Shown: piece after piece, positions 49,263 to 60,110 of the stretch | Numbering within the stretch: the first letter of the stretch is position 1 | Layout of the letters: each line of letters begins with the position of its first letter | Origin: Candidatus Poribacteria bacterium | Lineage (GTDB): Bacteria > Poribacteria > WGA-4E > PCPOR2b | Assembly (NCBI GenBank): GCA_022826645.1 | Contig: JAJDUM010000030.1 | Location: 1-64,000 of the forward strand | Direction of reading: 5' to 3' | Length of the DNA stretch: 64,000 bases | Program-made: the position numbers and the translations under genes | Notes under the pieces: model-generated | Databases searched by the model: none | The model's input: the letters and a program-made list of their open reading frames with translations, nothing else | Told to the model about the DNA's origin: nothing

Positions 49263-50051
49263 ATGGCAACTAATCAGATTGAAAGGAACACCCGCCTTGT
49301 TCGTGCACTTGATGGAATTCTGGATAGTTTAGCGTTTGATGTTGCTCATCCGATAAAAGTCTTGAAGTTGGAGGAAGGCAAAGAGGTTGTTGTTGTACAA
49401 TCAAATGCGTTCACGATTTCACGTATCTATACGTCCGGACGCCCTGATGGCAAGAGACCTCATGGACGGGAGTCCTATTATGCGTACTTCTGCGAACAAC
49501 TTGAGGATTATAAACAGCAGCACGGTACAGACGAGGGGTTCGCTTTGACTCCAGAGGATTGGCGTGTTTTGTTCCGAGAATCGTACGATAGGTATACCCG
49601 TTATCTGCTGTTCGCGGGGATCAAGCGGTGGGCGGATGTCAAACGAGACACTGATACGAATCTTGCCTCTACGAATATGGCAAAGAACTATGCTCCTTCT
49701 GAGGTTGCGTGGGAGAGTTACCAGTATAAAGGCTATATGCTAATGATGAACAGCATGGCGAACGCTGAACTGTGTCTGATGGAAGATGACCGTCAAGGTG
49801 CATTGGATGAGGTCAATTTAGGAATTCAGCGCATTGGGAAATTCTGTGGAGAGTGTCTGCGCGAAAATTACGGTGATGCAGAAAACGTTACCCGCGAACG
49901 TTATTTGAGTAACCTGATTGAGTTTCGGTCAGATCTGGAGTCGGTGGAAGAAGGACTGGAAGGACCGGAAGAGAGTGACGAAGATGAGAGCGATCCGGTG
50001 GATTTCTTGGAGGAGTTGGAGGAACTTCTGGACGAGGAGAACCGAAATTAA
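49263..50051 (+). CDS. Hypothetical protein with acidic C-terminus
   Basis: MATNQIERNTRLVRALDGIL..; RBS GGGAGATAAAA; E/D-rich tail. Confidence 0.6.
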   Translation: MATNQIERNTRLVRALDGILDSLAFDVAHPIKVLKLEEGKEVVVVQSNAFTISRIYTSGRPDGKRPHGRESYYAYFCEQLEDYKQQHGTDEGFALTPEDWRVLFRESYDRYTRYLLFAGIKRWADVKRDTDTNLASTNMAKNYAPSEVAWESYQYKGYMLMMNSMANAELCLMEDDRQGALDEVNLGIQRIGKFCGECLRENYGDAENVTRERYLSNLIEFRSDLESVEEGLEGPEESDEDESDPVDFLEELEELLDEENRN

Positions 50052-50157
50052 GTTTTTGTTTGGCTCTGTTGAAAGTTGACAGCACGTAGGTTGGGTTGAA
50101 CGGTGGAAGTGGATTCTTGTCGAACACAAGCTACCCTTTTTAACAATACCCATTTAT

Positions 50158-50280
50158 AGGATAGATAAAGTGAAACCCAACATCATACCCGTAGATCGGA
50201 CGTCCCCGGTCGCGTCGCGGTATCCTCTCGGACTTGCCCAACGCTCCCTGTAGAGATTCATATCCCGACACCCAAATGTC
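50158..50280. repeat. Dispersed repeat family H (ATAGATAAAGTGAAACCCAACA..CCGTAGATCGG..)
   Basis: Similar in order and sequence to 9855-9985. Confidence 0.55.
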
Positions 50281-50293
50281 AACGTGTTGGCTA

Positions 50294-50770
50294 TCAGTCT
50301 GCTTTTATCCTGCCCCAAGTGCTTGCTAGGGTCTTATGTGCTTCTACAGCAAATACCGACGATATTATTTCAAGATCATCAATCAGCACAACTTCACGTG
50401 TTGGGCTGTACGTCAATAGCCCTACCCTTCCTGTGCCTTGCGTTGCTGCCTGCATCTTGATAACTTGCTTTGGTTTGCCCTCAGGCCCCGCAAATACAGT
50501 ATGTTCACCGCCTTTGACCTCGATTTTAACCTCAAACCACTGATTCACGGGTTTCCACTCCCATTCCTGTATCAGCTTTGTGGCAATTTGTCCACCAAGC
50601 ATACCGTTCCACTCAACTGCTATACAATCCAGCCACTTCAGACCTTCAGGTTTCGCATCCAGCTCAACCTCAGCGGACAGAGTGACTTGGTAATGCCGAA
50701 GATGTGGAGTCTCCTGTAGCCGATAAAACACCCCGACCTGACACCAATTCCCTTCTAGCCATTTCATTTT
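50294..50770 (-). pseudogene. C-terminal part of a secreted LamG/3-keto-disaccharide hydrolase-like protein, separated from its signal peptide (52029-52112) by the tnpB element
   Basis: KMKWLEGNWCQVGVFYRLQETPHLRHYQVTLSAEVELDAKPE... lacks its own start. MKKDVLTVIFLCALLLSLVPSSAALVFD is encoded on the same strand on the far side of the element. Confidence 0.55.
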
Positions 50771-50780
50771 TTGACATACT

Positions 50781-50842
50781 CCCAACCCTAAAGGATTGGG
50801 ATTCTTGCGAGTCCCTCTCCTCAAGGATTAGAATTGCGCTAT
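50781..50842 (-). ncRNA. Putative omega-RNA scaffold 3' region at tnpB right end
   Basis: Hairpin plus GGGAGTATGTCAA at the element end immediately after tnpB; placement by analogy to known TnpB loci. Confidence 0.4.
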
Positions 50843-51978
50843 CAACAAGGATTGGACGGCGAGCTGCCGCTTACATCCTCTCCTGCGAGGGTCGATGCCC
50901 CAACCCTATGGATATTGATTGCGGCGTTGCGATCTCTATCCAACTGCGTGTGGCAGTTTGGACACTGCCAAGTTCTATCACGAAGATTCAGGTCTTGATT
51001 GACTTCACCACAGACATGACACGTTTTAGATGATGGATACCACTTGTCGATGGACACAACTTTTACACCCTTTTTGGCTGCAATGTATTTGAGTTTCTGC
51101 ACAAGGTCATAGAACCCCAAATCAGAGACTTTACGCCCCCAAAGGGATTTCATGCCCTGTAGGTTCAACGTCTCCAGTGCTATCCAGTCGTATCTGTCTG
51201 TCAGGTCATGTGCAAGTTTCCAGTGGAAGTCTTGTCGCTGATTGGCAATCTTGCGGTGCTTACAAGCGAGATTGCGCCTTGCCCTTACCCGGTTGTTTGA
51301 CCTGTTGACCTTTCGTGAATGGTTACGATTGGCACGTTTTATCGTCTTGATGCCGTGCTTAAAGAATTGTGGGGATTCGTAGTCATTGTGGTCAGACCCG
51401 GTTAGATATGTCTTTAGTCCAAAATCGAACCCCGCGTTGTTATCCGTCGTGGGTCGAAACAAATCCATATCTATGTGGTCAGTCAAAACGATTATCCATA
51501 CGTCGCCAACGCTGTCTCGTTTGACCGTGCAGCGTTTGGGTTTACCGAGTATGTCTCGGCTCTTGAAGTATTGATAGATATGCTTGCCAATACGGAGGTT
51601 ATTCGATTGAAGCAGCTTCCAACCTGCAACTTTGAGAGTGAACGACTTGTATAGAAAACGTTTCTTGAAACGAGGGCGACCAGAACGTTTGCTACTTGTG
51701 CCGTTGCTAAACAGTTTAGCGTATGCCTTATCAAGCCGATCTATCACGTCTTGCAACGATTGACTCGGCAGTTGATTCCAATGGGCATAACGAGGCAAAC
51801 GCTTTAACTTGGTCAAGTGTCGCATCAAAGACTTCTTGCCGGGATATTTGCCATAGATCGCATAGTACCGACGGCACAATGCGACGAAGTGATTCCAGAC
51901 GTGGGCATGACCATCTATGGTCTTGTGCAATTCACGGTTGCCGTGATTGGAATGCAACTTAAACTTGTAGGTTTTCAT
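50842..51978 (-). CDS. tnpB: TnpB RNA-guided nuclease (IS605 OrfB family)
   Basis: RuvC motifs NAGFDFGLKTYL, ALETLNLQGM, RDRNAAINI; zinc finger CHVCGEVNQDLNLRDRTWQCPNC. Confidence 0.93.
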   Translation of the reverse strand: MKTYKFKLHSNHGNRELHKTIDGHAHVWNHFVALCRRYYAIYGKYPGKKSLMRHLTKLKRLPRYAHWNQLPSQSLQDVIDRLDKAYAKLFSNGTSSKRSGRPRFKKRFLYKSFTLKVAGWKLLQSNNLRIGKHIYQYFKSRDILGKPKRCTVKRDSVGDVWIIVLTDHIDMDLFRPTTDNNAGFDFGLKTYLTGSDHNDYESPQFFKHGIKTIKRANRNHSRKVNRSNNRVRARRNLACKHRKIANQRQDFHWKLAHDLTDRYDWIALETLNLQGMKSLWGRKVSDLGFYDLVQKLKYIAAKKGVKVVSIDKWYPSSKTCHVCGEVNQDLNLRDRTWQCPNCHTQLDRDRNAAINIHRVGASTLAGEDVSGSSPSNPC

Positions 51979-52202
51979 TGGAATTGTCTTTCCGTCTTTC
52001 GTGCCTTTTCTACAAGGTGCAGGGGACAATCGAAAACCAACGCAGCGGAAGAAGGGACTAAGGACAAGAGCAAAGCACACAAAAAAATGACTGTCAACAC
52101 GTCTTTCTTCATGGGAGGGCCTCCCTTTTTGGGAAAGAATGTTCTTTGGAATTGGGACTTACGCAAAGGAACTGAAAACGGGTAAAATCATACAAATCCC
52201 CG

Positions 52203-53195
52203 CTAAGGCACTTCGACCCCTTCAAAAACCTGTTTGATAATCTGTTCGGAAGATATCTCTTCTGCCTCCGCCTCGTAGCTGACGATAACGCGATGTCTGA
52301 GGACATCCATGCCTACCGCGTAGACATCTTCTGGCGTCACATACCCGCGATGACGGAGGAAGGCGTGGGCTTTCGCAGCCATGGCGAGAAAGAGCGTTGC
52401 CCGCGGCGATGCACCGTATTCGATGAGGGCTGTGAGTTCATCTAATTGATACTTCGCTGGCTCGCGTGTAGCACAGACGAGATCGACAATATAGTTTTCG
52501 ATCTTCTCGTCCATGTAAATTTCACGGACTGTTGTACGGAGTTGGAGAATTTCTTGAGGGGATATAACCTGTTGAATCGGTTGAGGCTCTTCGCCTGTAA
52601 GCTGCCGTAAAATGGAAAGTTCCTCTGTCCGCGAGGGATAGGTCACCTGCAACTTGAGCATGAACCGGTCTACCTGCGCTTCTGGTAGCGGATAAGTTCC
52701 CTCTTGCTCAATTGGGTTCTGCGTCGCTAAGACGAGGAATGGTGGGTCGAGGGGGTAGGTTTCATCGCCGATTGTGACCTGACGCTCCTGCATTGCTTCG
52801 AGGAGTGCGCTTTGAACTTTGGCTGGTGCGCGGTTAATCTCATCAGCGAGAACGAGGTTCGCGAAAATGGGTCCCTTTTTGACATAGAAGTCGCCGGAAC
52901 GTTGGTTATAAATTTGGGTGCCAATTAGGTCGGCGGGTAGAAGGTCAGGCGTAAATTGGAGGCGTTTGAAAGAGACGGCAATTGTGCTGGATAGTGCCTG
53001 GACGGCGGTTGTCTTCGCGAGGCCCGGAACGCCCTCTAACAGGATATGACCGTTGCAGAGCAGGCCGATAATCATCCGCTCAATCATATACTTCTGTCCG
53101 ATGATGACCTTCCGAATCTCTTCAAAAATATCTTCAACGAAGGTACTCGCCTCTTGGATCTTTTCGTTCAATGCCGTCAAATCAGATTCTTTCAT
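52203..53195 (-). CDS. MoxR-family AAA ATPase
   Basis: ILLEGVPGLAKTTAVQALSSTI, ADEINRAPAKVQSALLEAMQERQVTI, LATQNPIEQEGTYPLPEAQVDRFMLKL. Confidence 0.95.
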   Translation of the reverse strand: MKESDLTALNEKIQEASTFVEDIFEEIRKVIIGQKYMIERMIIGLLCNGHILLEGVPGLAKTTAVQALSSTIAVSFKRLQFTPDLLPADLIGTQIYNQRSGDFYVKKGPIFANLVLADEINRAPAKVQSALLEAMQERQVTIGDETYPLDPPFLVLATQNPIEQEGTYPLPEAQVDRFMLKLQVTYPSRTEELSILRQLTGEEPQPIQQVISPQEILQLRTTVREIYMDEKIENYIVDLVCATREPAKYQLDELTALIEYGASPRATLFLAMAAKAHAFLRHRGYVTPEDVYAVGMDVLRHRVIVSYEAEAEEISSEQIIKQVFEGVEVP

Positions 53196-53246
53196 ATCCC
53201 GATTCTATCGTGGCTCCTCGATTAGGGCGAACACCGAGGCTCAGCC

Positions 53247-54032
53247 TTAAAACCTCCCCCTATAGTGTTGATACATCTCATCATTTTCCTCCACCTCTCC
53301 CTCGTCAAGATCATCGGTTTCAACAGACGGCACAACAATTTGACTTTCGAGGAACTCTCGCGCTGTCTGATAGATACGATCCTGTTCTGAGCGGGACGGT
53401 CGATGCCGAGAGAAGTGAACCATATCGCACGATAGGAGAATCTCGCCAACATGATCTGTAACGCTATCGGTCAAGCTGTTGGGAAGCGCAGATAGGATTT
53501 GTCCTGTGGTAGCCTCCAGACTCTTGATGTCGTATTTTTCTCCTACGTACTGTTTGATGATTATCGAAATTGCTTCGTAGTATTCTTGGATCCGGTTCGA
53601 TTCACGCAGGGATTTTACCTCCGCTAGGCGCGTGAGTGCAATAGACTCAACGGTATATGCCTCGCGCGCTAACTGCCTATCCTGTTCTGTCAACGGGTCG
53701 GGGCTGTCAAAGCGAGTAGCGCCATCAGAGGACATGGGAGATCGCGGGAAAGATGTATGTGTTGGTCCCGACATGTCCCAATTCTTATGGGAACGCCGGC
53801 GCGGGAATGGTGGTCTGGTCGAGAAAGGTTTGTTTCGGCGCAACCAGACATAGATAGCGCCCCCGATGGCAATGATGAGCAGTGTCGGCACCACAACGCC
53901 GATGATGGCACCAAAGATGCCCGGGCTACCACTGTTGCTGTTGAGATCGTTGCTCGCTGCAAAAAGGTAGGTGGGACTCAGAGCAACTTGAACACAAATT
54001 GAAACAGAAGTTGAATGGATTATTCGTCGCAC
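53247..54032 (-). CDS. Membrane protein with DUF4381-like C-terminal region, adjacent to moxR
   Basis: Signal/TM (GAIIGVVVPTLLIIAIGGAIYVWLRRNKPF), then helical EYYEAISIIIKQYVGEKYDIKSLEATTGQIL. Confidence 0.6.
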   Translation of the reverse strand: MRRIIHSTSVSICVQVALSPTYLFAASNDLNSNSGSPGIFGAIIGVVVPTLLIIAIGGAIYVWLRRNKPFSTRPPFPRRRSHKNWDMSGPTHTSFPRSPMSSDGATRFDSPDPLTEQDRQLAREAYTVESIALTRLAEVKSLRESNRIQEYYEAISIIIKQYVGEKYDIKSLEATTGQILSALPNSLTDSVTDHVGEILLSCDMVHFSRHRPSRSEQDRIYQTAREFLESQIVVPSVETDDLDEGEVEENDEMYQHYRGRF

Positions 54033-55447
54033 AAACTATGTTCCTTGATTTTTCTGAAGATGGTTCGTTTCGATACACCTAAAATTTGTGCCGCTTTGGC
54101 TCTATTGTTTCCAGCATATTGGAGCGTTGATCGAATAACTTCCCTCTCGATTTCTGCCATCGACATCCCCACTTCAACGTCCAGTCCAGATGAAGGCAGG
54201 TCTACCGCGTCGGTATCTATAACGGTAGGAGCGGAGAGGATAACAGGAGAACTAACTCTGGCAGATTCGAGAATATGTTCCGGGACATCATCGATGTCAA
54301 GTTCTGGTCGGTTCGACATGATAACCATACCCTCCACACAATTTCTTAACTCCCGCACGTTACCTTGCCAGTCATATCTCATCAACGCTCGCATTGCATG
54401 GGAGGTCATGCGCTTCGTCATCATCCGGTTCTCTTGGCAAAATTCTTCTGTAAAGGCTTTGACCAGGAGTGGGATATCCTCGCTTCGCTCACGGAGCGGA
54501 GGCAGGGAGATCCGAATTACGTTCAAGCGATCGTAGAGATCGGGTAGAAACCTCTCCTGTTCTACTGCTTTCTCAAGATTGCGGTTCGTTGCGCAAATGA
54601 CGCGAACATCAATCTCTATCAATTCATTCCCACCGACACGCTGAAACTCCCTCTCGGCAAGCACCCGCAAGAGCCGTGCCTGATTTGACAAACTCAATTG
54701 TCCCACTTCATCAAGAAATAACGTTCCGCCGTGAGCCGCCTCAAATCGCCCTTTCCGTGTCTGATACGCACCGGTAAACGCGCCCCGTTCATGTCCAAAA
54801 AGTTCGGATTCCGCGAGACCTTCGTTCAAGGCTGCACAGTTGAATATAACCAGAGGCCCTCGCCTTAAACTTCGGTGGTGCATAGCGCGGGCGACCAGCT
54901 CCTTTCCGGTGCCACGCTCACCACGGATCATGACGGTGGCTCTTGTTGGGGCGACCTGTGCAATGAGATCTCGAATCTCTTGGATTTTCGGTGAGTGTCC
55001 CGTTAGTTGGATGAGCCCGACCCGTTCATCGATCTGAGATTGTAGCTGTCGATTCTCTACGGTGAGTCGCTGATTTTCGAGTATTTTGTGGAGGAGGGCT
55101 ATCAGCTGGGGCAGGTTGAGGGGTTTAGGGAGAAAATAGCTCGCTCCCATATGAATCGTAGCTTTGATGCCAACATCGGTCTCTAAAACATTTGGGGCTG
55201 TAGCGAAAATTACGCCGACATCAGGGTTCCGATCATAGGCTGCTTCAAGAAGCTTGAGCCCATCCACCCGTTCGCCTATAAGTGGAGCAATCAGCACATC
55301 AATGTCCAAGCGTTCGATGCGGTCTAACGCCTCATACATTGTGCGAGTTGCGAGCACACGCAACCCCTCGCGCTCAAGTGTGAGACAAATCATTTCGCGC
55401 TGTCGTTGGTCCGGATCAACAACGAGGATAGTGGTTTGGTCGTTCAT
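54020..55447 (-). CDS. Sigma-54-dependent NtrC-family regulator with atypical receiver
   Basis: IRGERGTGKELVARAMHHRS, ELFGHERGAFTGAYQTRKGRFEAAHGGTLFLDEV, C-terminal Fis HTH. Confidence 0.92.
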   Translation of the reverse strand: MNDQTTILVVDPDQRQREMICLTLEREGLRVLATRTMYEALDRIERLDIDVLIAPLIGERVDGLKLLEAAYDRNPDVGVIFATAPNVLETDVGIKATIHMGASYFLPKPLNLPQLIALLHKILENQRLTVENRQLQSQIDERVGLIQLTGHSPKIQEIRDLIAQVAPTRATVMIRGERGTGKELVARAMHHRSLRRGPLVIFNCAALNEGLAESELFGHERGAFTGAYQTRKGRFEAAHGGTLFLDEVGQLSLSNQARLLRVLAEREFQRVGGNELIEIDVRVICATNRNLEKAVEQERFLPDLYDRLNVIRISLPPLRERSEDIPLLVKAFTEEFCQENRMMTKRMTSHAMRALMRYDWQGNVRELRNCVEGMVIMSNRPELDIDDVPEHILESARVSSPVILSAPTVIDTDAVDLPSSGLDVEVGMSMAEIEREVIRSTLQYAGNNRAKAAQILGVSKRTIFRKIKEHSLCDE

Positions 55448-55582
55448 TGTGCTAACCCATAGGGTCATTTAGTGTTACTGTAGGAGGGATCTCCGAATCC
55501 CGACATCTTACTGTAGGCGTGATCTCCCGGTTGCGCCTTTTCAAACAAAATGGGTAATAAGCCGAAAACTGAATAGCCCTAG

Positions 55583-56029
55583 CTAACCCAGTTTCTGCTT
55601 GACAATTTGGCTGATAACCGAATTGTCTGCTTTGCCCCTCAACTGTGGAACGAGTTTCCCCATGACTTTACCCATATCTCGCATTGACGTTGCCCCTAAC
55701 TCCTCAATCGCATCTGTGACGGCGGCTTCGATCTCTTCCTCCGAAAGTTGGGCGGGGAGAAATTCTTGTAATATCTCAATCTGTGCCATTTCGGCTTCAA
55801 CGAGGTCATCGCGGTTGGACTTTCGTAACTGTTCGAGTGCATCCTTCCTTTTCTTAATCTGGCTGGCGATTACCTCTAAAACACCGTCATCATCCAATTC
55901 AATTTGGCTATTGATTTCCTTGTCCCGGACGGCACCGCGCACCATGCGAACCGCAGACAGACGATTCTTGTCTTTTGCCCGCATCGCCTGCTTCATATCT
56001 TCGTTTAACTGCTCTTTGAGTTCCATCAA
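55583..56029 (-). CDS. yqeY: GatB/YqeY domain protein
   Basis: LKEQLNEDMKQAMRAKDKNRLSAVRMVRGAVRDKEI.., MRDMGKVMGKLVPQLRGKADNSVISQIVKQKL. Confidence 0.93.
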   Translation of the reverse strand: MMELKEQLNEDMKQAMRAKDKNRLSAVRMVRGAVRDKEINSQIELDDDGVLEVIASQIKKRKDALEQLRKSNRDDLVEAEMAQIEILQEFLPAQLSEEEIEAAVTDAIEELGATSMRDMGKVMGKLVPQLRGKADNSVISQIVKQKLG

Positions 56030-56290
56030 AAGATCCTCTTTTTTGTTATATAATCCGTTCTAAGTGGCATGAAATAATACCCCATCTCTCAGCCAGCGTC
56101 AAGCCGAAAAGTAGTGCTGTAGCCCCCGCGAAAACGGAGCTTGTTCGGTATGAATTGGCCCCTCATATGTCATCAATTCTGATCTCTACAACCCACCCCA
56201 CCAAGATGCCAAGTGTATCGTAAGCTGCTAATAATATGCTGTACGATAGAATTGACTCTATGCCCGTAGGTCGGGCATCTTGCCCGACCT

Positions 56291-56369
56291 AAAAAGCCCC
56301 AGAGAGGCGACAGGTCTATAGCACATCGGTAAACCAATTACCCCAAGCCCCAGAGGGGCGACAGGTGTG
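56291..56369. repeat. Dispersed repeat family E, copy 2 (two AGCCCCAGAGGGGCGACAGGT units)
   Basis: AGCCCCAGAGAGGCGACAGGTCTATAGCACATCGGTAAACCAATTACCCCAAGCCCCAGAGGGGCGACAGGTGTGT. Confidence 0.6.
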
Positions 56370-56506
56370 TCGTCTGTTTGATTATTTTTAGTAGATGTCT
56401 GGTATGGAAACTCAATCTACGGATTGTCTAAGCAACTTGCGTTCGCAATATGTAGAACGATAGTTAAGATATAAAGTTACTGTCAAAGCCCCCTTGTTCT
56501 AATGAT

Positions 56507-57193
56507 TCAAAACCACTCTGCCAATTTGCTATATGTTCGAGGCGCGGGACTGTTTTCCCCTGCGAGATCCATCCCAAGCAGGTGATCCCGTAACAGCTGC
56601 AATCCGGTGGGGGTATCTACATCGTACCACGGCGGCAACAAACCCAATTGTGTGGTGGTCGCCTGAATTTTCTCAAGTGTTTGACGGAAGACAACCTCGG
56701 TGCTCCACGAGACCTGCTCAAAGATAGTCGGAATCAACGAGGACGCGCCCTCCTTTGAGAAGCCGATGAGGTAATAACCACCGTCCACGCTGGGACCAAT
56801 GACAACATCGTGTGACTCCAACAGATCAAGTGCGTGTTCGACATATTGGATCGGTAGCGTTGGACTATCCGATCCGACGAATAGGAATCTGGCGTATCCC
56901 TGATCGTGCGCCCAACGTGCAGCAGCAGTTAAGCGTTCCCCAAGCGATGCACCCTGTTGGGCAATATAAACCGGATCTTCCCCTATCAGTGCTTGGAGAA
57001 CCCCCAAACTTTCGGGCGGTGTATAGGCGATTACGCGGTCGGCTGTGGAGACTGCGGAAAGAGCATTGCACCAATCGACCAGGAATGTCTGATATAGAGA
57101 CGCAGCCTGCTCTGGTGAAAGGTAAGGGATGAGGCGAGTTTTAACTTGACCGGGAACAGGATCTTTGACAAAGACTATAACGCAGGCATCCAT
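56507..57193 (-). CDS. TIGR04282/DUF2064-type glycosyltransferase
   Basis: MDACVIVFVKDPVPGQVKTRLIPYLSPEQAASLYQTFL, FVGSDSPTLP, VIGPSVDGGYYLIGF. Confidence 0.88.
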   Translation of the reverse strand: MDACVIVFVKDPVPGQVKTRLIPYLSPEQAASLYQTFLVDWCNALSAVSTADRVIAYTPPESLGVLQALIGEDPVYIAQQGASLGERLTAAARWAHDQGYARFLFVGSDSPTLPIQYVEHALDLLESHDVVIGPSVDGGYYLIGFSKEGASSLIPTIFEQVSWSTEVVFRQTLEKIQATTTQLGLLPPWYDVDTPTGLQLLRDHLLGMDLAGENSPAPRTYSKLAEWF

Positions 57194-58227
57194 ATTTTGC
57201 TCCCCGGTTGTGCGTTGTAACGGGTGTCTGATCGATGGAGCAGGGAGGCGGACTGTACATCCGATGTTTCTGGCAGGCTCGGCTGACGTTGTAGCCAAGC
57301 GACGACGATTACTATGCAAGCGATGATAATCGCTAAAAAAGCAATTAGATTTCCCTTGAGTGTTCCATTGCTGCGATCGATCTGAACTTTTGCAATACAT
57401 CCGGCAACAGCGGCAAGGAGAGCGAGGACCGAACTTGCATACCACGGTAGTTGGAGGATCACACCGAGGAGGGAAACTAACGATACCCACAGACCGAACT
57501 TGGCAAGACGGTTGATTTGAGCTTCCGGCGCGTTTGCGTTGTCAGGTGTCGGTGTAGTTTGTTGACGGCTTTCCGCCCGGGTTGGCGGCACATCACGATA
57601 CGTGGATTCGACTAAACGGATAAATTCTGGCAACAGACTCTCCTGCTTGAGCCATAGGGAGAGGTCCGGATATTCATGCCTGATGAGGATGGAAAACTCT
57701 TGGCGTTGGGCACTAAAGTCGATAAACTCTTCCCAGCGATCTTCTTCAACCATATAGTACGGTGTCGGTCCAACCTGCAATTCATATCCCCGCCCGACGT
57801 AATGGGCGATCTTGCCGATCTCCTCGCGGTCCGCAATTATGGTTGCTGTTCCGTCTGTTGACGTCGGTTGTGGGATGTCACTGCCCGAGGTTTCGTCGGC
57901 ACGTTTCAGACGGGAATTGCTTTCATCATCCACGTGCTGGTTTTCATATTCCTCATTTGTTATTGCCAAACCGGTTCGGCTAACGATCTCTAAGGCTTCG
58001 ATTCGGTCGTCGGGATGAACGGAAAGGGTAATCTGACGTTGTCTATCTGCGTTCCGTGTGTAATCGGGGCGACACCGAATCTGTTCGTTGCCGAGCATTG
58101 TCTGAATCAGGTTCGATTCCCACTCGTCTGTCGTACGGTAGATTTCAACCCAATCATCCGTGCTAAAAAGTAGGTCGCTGTTTTGAGCCACGATTTGCCC
58201 TCTGCGATGGTGCCTCGTTACACTCAA
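57175..58227 (-). CDS. Membrane protein with N-terminal DUF2007-like domain
   Basis: WVEIYRTTDEWESNLIQTMLGNEQIRCRPD..VHPDDRIEALEIV; C-terminal TM helices. Confidence 0.65.
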   Translation of the reverse strand: MSVTRHHRRGQIVAQNSDLLFSTDDWVEIYRTTDEWESNLIQTMLGNEQIRCRPDYTRNADRQRQITLSVHPDDRIEALEIVSRTGLAITNEEYENQHVDDESNSRLKRADETSGSDIPQPTSTDGTATIIADREEIGKIAHYVGRGYELQVGPTPYYMVEEDRWEEFIDFSAQRQEFSILIRHEYPDLSLWLKQESLLPEFIRLVESTYRDVPPTRAESRQQTTPTPDNANAPEAQINRLAKFGLWVSLVSLLGVILQLPWYASSVLALLAAVAGCIAKVQIDRSNGTLKGNLIAFLAIIIACIVIVVAWLQRQPSLPETSDVQSASLLHRSDTRYNAQPGSKIWMPAL

Positions 58228-58248
58228 TCCGATTTATTGTCCCGTGTA

Positions 58249-58713
58249 CTACAGTTCTGGACTGTAGAGAATCGCGTCATCAGTTCGTGAATAGCCGACA
58301 AGTTCACTCGGATCGAACAGAATATTTAGTTCACGTTCCGCATTCTCAGGGGAGTCTGAGGCGTGAACAACGTTGTGAGTGATGTCAATCGAGAAATCTC
58401 CACGAATGCTGCCGGGTTGAGACTCGGTTGGTCTTGTTGCCCCGTTGACCAGGCGTACCAGTTCGATAGCATCTCGCCCTTCAAGGGCAATTGCCACGAT
58501 CGGTGTTGATGTCATAAATTGGATGAGGTAGTCGTAAAAGAACTTCCCTTGATGCGGTTCGTAGAGTTGATCCGCTCGATCCTTCGGGAGTTTGAGTAAT
58601 TTAAGTCCTACCAGTTTGAGTCCCTTGCGCTCAAAGCGGTTGATAATTTCACCAATCAGTCCGCGTTGAACGCCATCCGGTTTAATCAAAACTAAGGTTT
58701 TCTCTGGGTTCAT
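58249..58713 (-). CDS. ndk: Nucleoside diphosphate kinase
   Basis: EKTLVLIKPDGVQRGLIGEIINRFERKGLKLVGLKLL; active-site NVVHASDSPENAERE. Confidence 0.96.
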   Translation of the reverse strand: MNPEKTLVLIKPDGVQRGLIGEIINRFERKGLKLVGLKLLKLPKDRADQLYEPHQGKFFYDYLIQFMTSTPIVAIALEGRDAIELVRLVNGATRPTESQPGSIRGDFSIDITHNVVHASDSPENAERELNILFDPSELVGYSRTDDAILYSPEL

Positions 58714-58784
58714 TTAGCCGCCTATTTATTATAATGTTAATGGGTGGCACACGTACATCTTGCATAGTGCCACCAGTTATCGGG

Positions 58785-59651
<867 letters not shown>

Positions 59652-59678
59652 CTAATTTTTCCTGCGCATCAAACAGCT

Positions 59679-60110
59679 TTATGCGTCATCCCCGCTGTCC
59701 GCGTTGAGTTTTTCATCAAGGCTATGCTTGCCGGGTCCAATCAGAATCAAGCTCAGAAAAACGATGCCAACTTCGATCGCGTGCGATGCACCCCCTAATC
59801 CGTCCCCGCGACTTAGATGGGAAACGGTAGCGACCAACATCGTTATTGTCAAAAGGATACAGGCGGGTCTGAGAAGGAAACCGAGGATGAGACAGAGTCC
59901 ACCCAAAGCCTCCGAAATCGCCGCCATAAAGCCCCAGAACGCTGGTAGGAACGTAATGCCAAGACTCCCCATTGCCATCCCGACCTTTTCCCATTTCTCG
60001 GGACCACCAAACAGTTTTGGGAACCCGTGGAAGAGGAACATACACCCAAGTCCGATCCGAAGGATTAATAAACCGGTATCTCGATGTTTATCCAAAAATG
60101 TCAAGATCAT
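59679..60110 (-). CDS. DoxX family membrane protein
   Basis: LLILRIGLGCMFLFHGFPKLFGGPEKWEKVG.., FMAAISEALGGLCLILGFLLRPA. Confidence 0.9.
   Translation of the reverse strand: MILTFLDKHRDTGLLILRIGLGCMFLFHGFPKLFGGPEKWEKVGMAMGSLGITFLPAFWGFMAAISEALGGLCLILGFLLRPACILLTITMLVATVSHLSRGDGLGGASHAIEVGIVFLSLILIGPGKHSLDEKLNADSGDDA

Larger units (their letters stand above)
50771..52028 (-). mobile_element. IS200/IS605-type element carrying tnpB only (boundaries approximate)
   Basis: TnpB CDS; right-end hairpin CCCAACCCTAAAGGATTGGG (50781-50800); left-end hairpin GTGCCTTTTCTACAAGGTGCA (52001-52021). Confidence 0.7.

Noticed and set aside
49263-50051. Acidic-tail protein as a DNA-mimic anti-restriction protein
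   Set aside because: Only the C-terminus is acidic and no known anti-restriction motif was recognised; too speculative to report as a finding.
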